Part shown: positions 1-8,200 of the stretch, one piece after another | Layout: each line of letters opens with the position of its first letter | Position numbering within the stretch: the stretch's first letter is position 1 | Assembly (NCBI GenBank): GCA_900557255.1 | Contig: USSA01000086.1 | Location: forward strand, 1 to 12,481 | Reading direction: 5' to 3' | Length of the DNA stretch: 12,481 nt | Source: an uncultured Prevotella sp. | GTDB lineage: Bacteria; Bacteroidota; Bacteroidia; Bacteroidales; Bacteroidaceae | The notes under the pieces: generated by a model | Told to the model about the DNA's origin: nothing | What the model saw: only the letters and a program-made list of their open reading frames with translations | The model's database searches: none | Program-made: the position numbers and the translations under genes

Positions 1-58
1 TTAGGGCTCGTTAGGGACTTGCACCCATTAGAATAAGCTCATGCCGAGCATACCAAAA

Positions 59-90
59 AAGAGGGCGAGCCAGTGATGGTTCGTCCTCTT
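59..90. terminator. Bidirectional-looking intrinsic terminator in the left flank
   Basis: Positions 59-68 pair with 81-90 (10 bp, one G.U on the plus strand) around a 12-nt loop. Read on the minus strand the stem is followed by a run of six T (complement of A55-A60). Read on the plus strand it is followed by a T-rich stretch (acattttta). It lies outside the transposon, so it belonged to the locus before insertion. No gene is visible in positions 1-101, so which transcript it ends is unknown. Confidence 0.5.
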
Positions 91-96
91 ACATTT

Positions 97-101
97 TTAT
101 C
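97..101. repeat. Left target-site duplication (TTATC) of the composite transposon
   Basis: The five bases TTATC directly abut the outer terminal repeat of IS copy A, which starts at 102. The same five bases directly abut the outer end of copy B (8641-8645). IS1380-family elements are known to duplicate 4-5 bp and to have ends starting with CC, as here. A chance match of five fixed bases is about 1 in 1000. Confidence 0.65.
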
Positions 102-103
102 CC

Positions 104-633
104 TTAATTCCGCAACTGTTTCAATAAATCGCTTGTTGACTCAAAAATGTCATTATGTTGGCTTTGCATCATACTTCTCGGTCTCTATGAACTGATGGTC
201 AAAATCTACATCATACTCACCGCCCTCTTTTAGTTGACCAGTGGTCAACAGACAATTTAGAAGTAGCGCGTTGAGCGTGTCTGCCGTATTGAAATCGTAG
301 TTCTTACCCGTATCTGATGTGTATGAAATGTTTTCTTGCGTCAGTTCCTTTATCGCTCTGAGGATAGTGTCAGAGCTACAAGTGCGAAGTGTCGGATGAA
401 GCGAGAGATGGTTCATCAAATGAGTTGTGACATCCTGGGGTACATGAGCCACCACAGAAATAAACACTCATAAGTGAACGGATGATTTCGCTATATTGAT
501 AACCATACTGTTTGCTTCTTAGACCCAATGTAGAATCGATTATAGAAGACAATGTGGAGTCAAATAGCTCCATGATTGAAAATATTCCTCCAAAAGGAGT
601 GAGTTTCTCAGATTTTATTTGTATCTTTACCAT
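104..633 (-). pseudogene. IS1380-family transposase, frameshifted and truncated
   Basis: Translation from the ATG at 633 begins MVKIQIKSEKLTPFGGIF and runs in one frame to about 445, through YQYSEIIRSLMSVYFCGGSC. The reading then continues in another frame as DVTTHLMNHLSLHPTLRTCS, so a frameshift lies at about 440-447. The second frame stops at 153 just after FDHQFIETEKYDAKPT; the Asp of FDHQF is probably the first acid of the DDE catalytic triad. I recognise this as the N-terminal third of an IS1380-type transposase common in Prevotella and Bacteroides. Positions 154-104 read NDIFESTSDLLKQLRN followed by stop, possibly the original C-terminus joined by an internal deletion; that part is uncertain. 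The second and third catalytic acids are absent, so it cannot be active. Confidence 0.8.
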
Positions 634-697
634 GTCATATCAGAGTTTTGCTTATTGGTTTTTGCGACACTAAGGTAAGTGAAAATTTTGACATGAC

Positions 698-732
698 AAC
701 ATCCTGAGCAACTTATTGTTGCTCAGGATGTT
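698..732. other. 15-bp IS leader hairpin (copy A)
   Basis: Positions 698-712 pair perfectly with 718-732 around a 5-nt loop. The hairpin lies between the IS end and the transposase start, so it would be in the transposase leader. The same hairpin occurs in copy B, where a stem pair has changed from C-G to A-T on both sides, so pairing has been kept. A likely role is to limit transposase expression from outside transcription. No T-run follows it here, which argues against simple intrinsic termination. Confidence 0.6.
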
Positions 733-793
733 ATAAAAATGTTAAACTAAAGTGTTGCGGAATTAAGGGCAATCAACAAATAAGCTACTTCTG

Positions 794-3175
794 ATGAAAA
801 AAAACGTTATTTTTATATTTTTCAGTCTTTTAAGTTGCGTTATTCTTTGTGCGCAGACTGTGAGCAAAACAGTCGTTTATGGAGCCAATGAAGGCATGAA
901 TCAATGGCACATTACCAAGATGTTGCAAGACAGAATAGGATTTATTTGGATTTCCTCTTGGGACGGACTTACACGTTTTGATGGCTACGAGTTTGTAACC
1001 TTTAACTCGAGTCCTGGTGATGGTTCTCCCCTGGAAAACAATCGTGTGAGAGATATGCAACTGGCTGCAAATGGAGATATTTATTGCTTGGTAGACGACC
1101 GATGGTTTTTGTTTTCGCAGTCAAAAGGAACGTTTGTAAATATCTCTGATGCAGAAAACGAAGAGCTATTGAAGGCTAAGGAACACAACAAGCAACGCCC
1201 TGGTAAGCAAAATCAGATGACGCAGAGTTTGCAAAAGAAAAGGGGACGCAAGATGACAGATAGACAGGGTAACTTGTGGATTAGTACTCCCGATAGTATT
1301 ATCAAGACCGTATTTTATCGTAAGCCAGCAGTTCCATTAGTTTTGAGAAATCAAGAACAGGCTCGCTGTTTTTTTGTTGACCGTACTGGAAACTACTGGG
1401 TGGCAACACTGAAAGACAAGGCAGTGAGCATTTACGATCGTAGCAACCGCCCGATGGGTTATCTTTCTCCATCAGGTAAGATTTCCCCTTCGCACGTATC
1501 TTTTTCTTCGTCTGTATATGTCATTTATCAGCATAGCGATGGCATAATCTACTTAGGCACTAAGCCAGGAGGACTCTACAAATTGAAGAGCCAAAAGGAA
1601 GGTTTTGAGGTGCAGTCTGTCAGTTTGGGCAATGCTAATGCCAATTCAGTCTATGACATTAAGGCCGACCCTTCAGGTCGCCTTTGGCTTGCCACCTTTG
1701 ACGGAATCTATTGTCTGAATGGTGACAAAATAGAGCATATAAAGCAAACGAAGGGCTGGAAGGTGAGAAGTCTGCATTTTACCCAGCATCATATTCTTAT
1801 GGCAGCCACAACGACAGGACTTGCTGTAGGGAAAATGACGGATAAAAACATTAGCGACATGAAGTTACGCTTACATTGTCGTGAACCTAAGCGTGTGGAA
1901 AGTTTATGCAATAGTGCGACGACGGACATCCTTGAAACCAGCGACCATCAGATCTACGTGAGTACCGAGAGTGCGGGCATTGATAAGATTATGAGCCACG
2001 ACCTGATGGCAAGCAAGTTGGATTTCAAGCATTTCGACAAGACGATGGGGCTACAATGCGAAACGGTTTCAAGCATGGCGCCTTATCGTAAAGATTGGAT
2101 ATGGGTAGTGGGTGGCTACACACTCATGATGCTCAACACTCAGACGGGCGAAGTGCGAAACTACGGCACAGGATTCTTTCATGATTCATATCGTTATAGC
2201 GACGCCCATCCAGTATGTTTATCCGATGGTCGTTGGATGTTTGGCTTGAAGGATGGAGCATTCTGCCTTTCAGAGAGCGAACTCTCGAAGACAGGCGGTG
2301 AGCGTCATGTCGTATTTACGGGCATCAGTGTGGAGCATGCTCCGATGCAATATGCTGTAGCCTATCTCGATTCGCTTACCCTTAATAAGCAACAGCGCAA
2401 TTTGAAAGTGAGTTTCTCGACGCTCGACTTTTCAAACGCAGAAGACCTATCTTATGCTTTCAGACTGCGTGAATGCGACAAGTGGATTTTCTTAGGTAAG
2501 GAACACACCGTGACCTTGCCCGACTTGCAACCTGGCGACTATCAGCTACAAGTGAAGTGTACCAATGCTGCAGGTGAGTGGACGAAAAACTTCTCCACGC
2601 TTCACATTCATGTCACCCCCAAGTTCTCGGAAACGATATGGGCTTTTATCCTATATGTCTTTTTGATATTGGTCACTATTTTCACCTTATTATATATATA
2701 TATCTATATACGACGCATTAAGACGAAGATGCGCGAAACTTTGGAAGCCTATTTAGCATTGCTTGAAGACAAGAATCAAGTGGGTCGGGAAATGGTAGAT
2801 GAAAGTCAGGAAGCAGTTCAGATTGTTTCGACCGAGGAAGACGATGAGATAATGAAGCGCCTCATGCAGTTTATCGACGCTCATCTTTCAGATTCTGAGG
2901 TAGGAATAATCGAAATGGCAGAAGCGGCTGCAATATCTCGTTCGGGACTGAATCGCAAGTTGAAGCGGATAGTAGGTCTGACGCCAGCAGAGTTTTTGCG
3001 CGAAATTCGCATTAAGCGTGCTCAGCAGTTTTTGCTTAGTACGTCGAAGGGTGTGTCTGAGATAGCTTATTCGTGTGGTTTTTCCGACCCTAAGTATTTT
3101 GGTAAGATATTTAGGTCGATGACAGGAATGTCGCCAACAGATTATCGTCAGAATGGCGGGAAAGCCGATAAATAA
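794..3175 (+). CDS. Membrane-tethered beta-propeller / Y_Y_Y / AraC regulator without a kinase
   Basis: This is a 793-aa protein. Residues 1-20 form a signal peptide (likely cut after LCA). Residues about 30-500 carry repeated propeller blades of the two-component regulator propeller type, for example DRIGFIWISSWDGLTRFDG near 46-64, DRQGNLWIS, DRTGNYWVA and DPSGRLWLA. Residues about 525-608 fit a Y_Y_Y domain (YAFRLRE, GDYQLQVKCTNAAGEW). Residues 615-640 are a transmembrane helix, and residues 688-786 an AraC-type helix-turn-helix. Hybrid two-component regulators normally place a histidine kinase and receiver between helix and DNA-binding domain; here only about 45 residues lie there, so signalling would be direct, as in SusR-like regulators. 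The periplasmic part is shorter than the usual two seven-bladed propellers. It probably senses a pectin oligosaccharide and controls the two following genes. The start codon lies 25 bp after the IS end, so its own promoter may be lost. Confidence 0.85.
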   Translation: MKKNVIFIFFSLLSCVILCAQTVSKTVVYGANEGMNQWHITKMLQDRIGFIWISSWDGLTRFDGYEFVTFNSSPGDGSPLENNRVRDMQLAANGDIYCLVDDRWFLFSQSKGTFVNISDAENEELLKAKEHNKQRPGKQNQMTQSLQKKRGRKMTDRQGNLWISTPDSIIKTVFYRKPAVPLVLRNQEQARCFFVDRTGNYWVATLKDKAVSIYDRSNRPMGYLSPSGKISPSHVSFSSSVYVIYQHSDGIIYLGTKPGGLYKLKSQKEGFEVQSVSLGNANANSVYDIKADPSGRLWLATFDGIYCLNGDKIEHIKQTKGWKVRSLHFTQHHILMAATTTGLAVGKMTDKNISDMKLRLHCREPKRVESLCNSATTDILETSDHQIYVSTESAGIDKIMSHDLMASKLDFKHFDKTMGLQCETVSSMAPYRKDWIWVVGGYTLMMLNTQTGEVRNYGTGFFHDSYRYSDAHPVCLSDGRWMFGLKDGAFCLSESELSKTGGERHVVFTGISVEHAPMQYAVAYLDSLTLNKQQRNLKVSFSTLDFSNAEDLSYAFRLRECDKWIFLGKEHTVTLPDLQPGDYQLQVKCTNAAGEWTKNFSTLHIHVTPKFSETIWAFILYVFLILVTIFTLLYIYIYIRRIKTKMRETLEAYLALLEDKNQVGREMVDESQEAVQIVSTEEDDEIMKRLMQFIDAHLSDSEVGIIEMAEAAAISRSGLNRKLKRIVGLTPAEFLREIRIKRAQQFLLSTSKGVSEIAYSCGFSDPKYFGKIFRSMTGMSPTDYRQNGGKADK

Positions 3176-3195
3176 AGGCTTTTGCGACAAAAACA

Positions 3196-3227
3196 CCCCA
3201 TGTTTGAGAAAAAAATCCCCATTTAGT
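3196..3227 (+). promoter_or_regulatory. Candidate operator: direct repeat 21 bp apart
   Basis: CCCCATGTTTG (3196-3206) and CCCCATTTAGT (3217-3227) share CCCCAT and flanking A-rich sequence, and their starts are exactly 21 bp apart, two helical turns. AraC-family proteins typically bind direct repeats with this spacing just upstream of the promoter. The pair lies between the AraC-type regulator gene and the esterase genes, 16 bp upstream of a -7 element. That the neighbouring regulator binds here is inference. Confidence 0.4.
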
Positions 3228-3242
3228 TTTGTATTTTAGGTT

Positions 3243-3250
3243 TAATTTTG
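3243..3250 (+). promoter_or_regulatory. Bacteroidetes-type -7 promoter element for the esterase pair
   Basis: TAATTTTG matches the Bacteroidetes -7 consensus TAnnTTTG at every fixed position. A TTTG occurs at 3228-3231 but is only 11 bp upstream, against the usual 19-21 bp. A good -33 box is therefore missing, which fits a promoter that needs an activator. The predicted transcript would begin near 3256 and leave a leader of about 50 nt before the ATG at 3308. Confidence 0.45.
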
Positions 3251-3307
3251 CAGCCGAAGAATTCGTGTTCTTGACAATAATTATTTTCAAACTTAAAATA
3301 CAAAACA

Positions 3308-5191
3308 ATGAACAAAAAAACAACCAGTCTTTTTCTCATGGTGTTGTTGCTGTGTAGTATGCTTCAGGTGCAAGCTATCACGGTACACACCATCGGCGAC
3401 TCTACGATGCAAACCTATGATGAAAGTAGTACGGTTACTCGTGGATGGGCGCAGTATTTCCAACAGTTTTTCCAGAACGTCACCATCAATAATCGTGGTA
3501 AGGCAGGAGCCAGCAGCAAGAGTTTCTATCAAGAGGCCGCATACTGGCAGAGCGTGAAGCAGCAGATGAAGCCTGGCGACTACGTGCTCATTCAGTTTTC
3601 TCACAATGATGAGAAGAGCAATGGTATGGATGGTGATGAACTGAAAGCCTATTATAATAAGGTGGGAGAAACAGATAAAGCAGCAGCCATCGATTGTCGT
3701 GGCACTACACCTTTTGGCACCTACAAGGATTATCTGCGCAAATATGTGAAAGAGACACGCGACTTGGGTTGCACTCCCGTACTCGTGGCTCCTATCTGCC
3801 GTATGTATTTTTCGGGCAATACGATTCGTCGAAGTGGACAGCACGACCTGGGCGATAAGTTCAGCAAGCTGACAGATGGAGGTGTTGTAGAAAATCAGAA
3901 GTTGCCTTCTACTGATCATACGATGGACTACGTGTACCAGATGAAGTCGGTAGCCGAAGAGCTGAAAGTTCCTTTCATCGACCTGACCACGGCTACCCGA
4001 GAACTCTATCTGAGCTATGGAGAAAAAAAATGTCTCGATATGTTGAGCGACCATGACGGAAGCACCCATTTGTCGACTGTTGGAGCCACGTTGATAGCCC
4101 GCCAGGTGGCCTCTTTATTGAAGAATGATGGCATCTTGGCAGATAATATTGTGATTCCTTCCGACTTGAGTGTTTCGCCAGTCAATGCCGATTTAGGAGA
4201 GGGCTATAAAGGTCAGATGATGACGAAAGAAATATCTGTCAATGGCTTTGGGCTTACACCAGCCGATGGTTCTGTGGAAGTTTCGGCAACATCAGGACTA
4301 AAGGTTTCGCTCGACAAGGTTACTTGGACCGACAAAATCTCTATACCTTATTCTGGCAGCACCCTCGTAACGAGCTTCTATATGCAGCTCGAACTTGCCG
4401 CCACAGGCAGCAACGAGGGAGTCATCACTATCAAGCAAGGCTCTAAAACAATAGAGATACCTGTAAAGGCTACAGCCATCAGTATGGAAGGCGGCACACC
4501 TGTAAAAGCCTATTGGAGTTTAGAGAAGAACGACGATTGTCAACTTACAGGTCCTGCTACGATAGTGCCTCAGTCGTTTGAAGGCATGTATGTGCAGAGA
4601 TACGCCAGTCCTAATGCCAACACTGTATGGCCAGAATGGACAGGCTATAATGCCACTCATAAGACACAGCGTTGCCTGATAGTAGGCGACAACTGGCCTG
4701 AGGGCGAGATAGACGAGGTTTCCACCCGATACATTCAGTTTGGTATCACTGCAGCCAAAGGAACAACGCTCAAGATTGACAACATCAGCATGTTTGTATG
4801 TGGATGTGGAGGAAATGGAATGCGTTGTCACATCAACTATTCCAAGGAACCTAATTTTGCCAATCAGCACACCATTTTCTCGCCCACCAGCATGCCTGCC
4901 AACAATATGCTCGAAGTGAAGGACACGCCAGTCATCTCTCTCGATGAAGGCGAGACACTGCTTGTGCGTGTTTATCCCTGGTACACCAGCAAGGCTACAG
5001 GAAAGACAATCTGTCTGAGCGATGTCATTATCAGCGGAATGGCGCTGGACAAGGAAACAACAGGTATCAACAATCTGCAGTCAGAGACGCAGAAGTCAGA
5101 CTGCCAGTATTACACGCTCTTGGGCGTCAAGGTCGACAAGCCTGGCAAGGGAATCTATATTTGCAATAACAAGAAAGTCGTTTTCAAATAA
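3308..5191 (+). CDS. SGNH-family rhamnogalacturonan acetylesterase-like protein (CE12)
   Basis: This 627-aa secreted esterase probably removes acetyl groups from pectin, most likely the rhamnogalacturonan I backbone. Residues 1-23 are a signal peptide. The SGNH hydrolase domain (about 24-275) shows block I GDST with nucleophile Ser32, block II Gly (RGKAG, 63-67), block III QFSHND with Asn100, and the block V His254. The acid before it is Asp250 in DGSTH, so the spacing is DxxxH instead of the usual DxxH. Residues about 284-392 look like an Ig-like domain, and about 398-580 a beta-sandwich with a Cys-rich turn near 498-507. The last 40 residues (TGINNLQS, then LLGVKVDKPGKGIYI) form a tail also found on the next protein. 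The stop is 21 bp before the next start, so the two are probably co-transcribed. The exact pectin substrate is inferred from the family and the CE8 neighbour. Confidence 0.8.
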   Translation: MNKKTTSLFLMVLLLCSMLQVQAITVHTIGDSTMQTYDESSTVTRGWAQYFQQFFQNVTINNRGKAGASSKSFYQEAAYWQSVKQQMKPGDYVLIQFSHNDEKSNGMDGDELKAYYNKVGETDKAAAIDCRGTTPFGTYKDYLRKYVKETRDLGCTPVLVAPICRMYFSGNTIRRSGQHDLGDKFSKLTDGGVVENQKLPSTDHTMDYVYQMKSVAEELKVPFIDLTTATRELYLSYGEKKCLDMLSDHDGSTHLSTVGATLIARQVASLLKNDGILADNIVIPSDLSVSPVNADLGEGYKGQMMTKEISVNGFGLTPADGSVEVSATSGLKVSLDKVTWTDKISIPYSGSTLVTSFYMQLELAATGSNEGVITIKQGSKTIEIPVKATAISMEGGTPVKAYWSLEKNDDCQLTGPATIVPQSFEGMYVQRYASPNANTVWPEWTGYNATHKTQRCLIVGDNWPEGEIDEVSTRYIQFGITAAKGTTLKIDNISMFVCGCGGNGMRCHINYSKEPNFANQHTIFSPTSMPANNMLEVKDTPVISLDEGETLLVRVYPWYTSKATGKTICLSDVIISGMALDKETTGINNLQSETQKSDCQYYTLLGVKVDKPGKGIYICNNKKVVFK

Positions 5192-5212
5192 AAATTTAAA
5201 AAATACCCTAAT

Positions 5213-8200
5213 ATGATTATGAACAAGTTTAAACATCTATTCTTAGCACTCTTATTGGTTATGGTGCAACTACCGTTGTGTGCCACCGATATAGAGATGA
5301 AATGGAATTTCAATCAGGGCGACGCTAAAGCCCTCGAAGGTACTATTTCTGCAGACGGCATACTCTCTTATGCCACAGCATCGCTTGGCAGCGATCTGGA
5401 ATTTTTAGGAACCTTCAAGGTTGGTAGCCTTACCGTAACCAAGATACAACCTAAGGTGGTGGCATCAGGCAATGGCGAGGCAAATGCCATCAGTTTCTCG
5501 TTGAAAACCAAGAAAGGTCTCTCGTTGTTGGGTAAATCCTTCAGCTTCGATGCCTGTAAGGTGGGAACCAATGGTGGTAATCTGGACGTCGTGGCAGAAG
5601 TTAGTGGTAAGAGTTACGACCTGCTGACGACGCTGAGTCCGCAAACTGCCAATATCGATCCTTATTACTCGCATTACACAGCCAACTTGTCTGAGATACC
5701 AGCCACAGGAGACGAGTTAGTAATCAAGGTGTTTATCAAGAAAGTGGCAGTCAACAAGCAGTATGGTTTTGCCAACTTTGTCATCACAGCCTCTACAGAA
5801 GGTGAGGTGGAACAAGTAAACAGCTATCAACTTTCGGCAACATTGGCTAATGCAGAGGCTGGCAGCATCCAGGTGTCGCCAAAAAGCAATGTCTTCGATG
5901 AAGGAACCCAAGTAAGTGTGAAGGCGACAGAGAATTTTGGCTACCATTTTGAGAAATGGATAGATGAGACGGGTAAGACCATCAGCACCGAAAATCCCTA
6001 TTCGTTTGCCATCACGGCTAATACCTCACTGCAGGCTGTATACACATCCCAACCCGTGTATGCGCTTAATCTCTCGCTCACTTCGGGAGCCTTAAACCAC
6101 ATGGTGACGATGGTGCCTGAAGGAAAAGTTGTCAACGGAGTGCATTATTATGAGGAAGGCACCGACGTGAAACTCGTAGCTTCCAACAACAAGATACTTA
6201 CCTTTACCAATTGGGAGGACCAAACGACACAGGCAGAACGTATCGTAACAATGGATAGCGAGAAGAAGATCGTGGCAAACTATTCTGCTTGCGATTATAT
6301 CGTGGCTTGGGACTTACACAATCTTTCTGCCCGTCAGGATGTAGCAGCCGACTTTGCTTCGGAAACAGAGAATGCAGGATTGTTGCAGATGCGCAATGCT
6401 GAGGGAACATCTAAAGCATGGCTTGTCTCTGTGATGCGTGATAAGTACAGCGCTCGTGTATGGCGTCCGCTGGCAGAGAAGAATTACTTTGAGCTATCGT
6501 TCTCTACTAAAGGTTATAAGAACATCAAAGTGGCAGCAGCCATGGGCGACGACTATAATGCTTATTCAGTCAACTATATGCAGGTAAGTACCAATGGCAC
6601 TGATTTTGAAACTGTAGGAACCTATCATCTGCCCAATCGTGGATGGGATGAGGAAGAGTTTACGCTGCCAGAATCTTGTAATGGACAAGATAAGGTGTGG
6701 GTTCGCTTTATGCCCGATTACAGCTCTTCGCTGATAGGTGTGAATAATGTAAATGACGGCACAGCTGTAGCAGAAATCTATGTTACTGCTGATGTCGAAC
6801 AAGGTGATGATCATCAGGCACCTGTGCTCGTAGCATCTATTCCTGCCGACAATGACGAAGGAGTATCGGCTACAGGTTCTATAATCCTGACCTTCGACGA
6901 GAAAGTGGTCTTGGGAGAGGGCGATGCTACGCTTGGCGACGAAGTTCTTACCCCTACAGTGAGCGGTAAGACTGTGGTCTACCCTTATAGCGGACTGAAG
7001 TATAATCAGGCTTATGAGTTCGTATTGCCAGCTGGCGCCATTACCGACCGTAGTGGCAATGCCTATGAGGGTGTCAATATCCATTTCGTCACGATGGAGC
7101 GTAAGCAGCCCGCAGCCCGTCTTTATGATGCAGTGGTGGCTCAAGACGGAACAGGCGACTATACCACCATACAGGCAGCTATCGATGCAGCTCCTGCTAA
7201 TCGCACACAGCCTTGGCTTATCTTTATCAAGAAGGGTGTCTATAAAGGTCATCACGACATTCCTGCCAATAAGCCTTATCTGTATCTCATCGGACAGGGA
7301 CGCAACCAGGTGAGCATTTCCGACGATCGTCTGAGTGGAGTCGGCAATGACTACAAGGTGAACAAGGGCGCCACCCTCACTGCCAATTCTGATAATCTCT
7401 ATTTCGAGGGCATCAACTTTGTCAATTCATACGGAGTAGAAAAGAATGACGGACCTCAGGCTTTGGCTCTTTATACCATTGGTGATCGCATTGTATTGAA
7501 CAAAGTGGGCTTGCTGTCTTATCAGGATACATGGCTCACCACCACTAAGCCCAACAACCGCCATTACATCAAGGATAGTTGGATAGAGGGAGCTGTCGAC
7601 TTTATTTATGGCCAGGGCAATGTTTATCTCGACCAAGACACGATCAACATCGTGCGTAAGAGTGGAGGCTGGATTGTAGCTCCTAATCATGCCAAAGAGA
7701 CAACCTGGGGCTATGTGTTTATGAATAATGTCATCACGGCTCCAGGCAATCCTGCCGAGACGAATGTGTGGTTGGGACGCCCTTGGCACGATACGCCTAT
7801 CACGCTCTTTATCAACACCCGTTCTTATGTCACGATTCCTGCTGCAGGTTGGTATTCAACTATGGGCGGACTGCCAAAACTTTGGGCAGAGTACAATACC
7901 ATGGATGGTAACGGAAATCCTGTAGACCTGAGTCATCGTAACACCGATTATTATTATACAGATTCTCAGACAGGACAGAAGGTTACGGGCAAGAGCGAAA
8001 AGGCTGTGCTCTCTGCTGAGGAAGCTGCTCGCTACACGGTGAAGAATGTGCTCTCTGGTAGTGACGCATGGCAGCCCACACTCCTTTGCGAAGCGTGCGA
8101 GGCTCCTCAGGTAAAGAAGGTAAACTCGACATTGGAGTGGCAGAAAGTGCCTTATGCCATCAGCTATGTAGTGACGGCAGGAGACGAGGTTATCGGTTTC

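Larger units (their letters stand above)
102..768 (-). mobile_element. IS1380-like element, internally deleted copy A (667 bp)
   Basis: Perfect 15-bp terminal inverted repeats, ccttaattccgcaac at 102-116 and its complement at 754-768, bound the element; the match extends one base further to 101/769. On the minus strand it holds an upstream leader of about 120 bp with a 15-bp hairpin, then a broken transposase gene. Known IS1380 elements are roughly 1.7-2 kb with one transposase of about 430 aa, so more than half of the interior is missing. The transposase 5' end faces the cargo. The inner end lies only 25 bp before the regulator's start codon. Confidence 0.8.

Noticed and set aside
97..773. 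Independent insertion of IS copy A with its own target duplication
   Set aside because: Bases after the inner end (gcaat) do not match TTATC before the outer end, whereas the flank of copy B does.
3293..4069. Minus-strand open frame of 258 codons opposite the acetylesterase
   Set aside because: It is antisense to the SGNH domain, whose motifs are clear on the plus strand, and it has no family features.
6566..7255. Minus-strand open frame of 229 codons opposite the methylesterase
   Set aside because: It is a shadow of the intact CE8 gene, with composition typical of an antisense frame.
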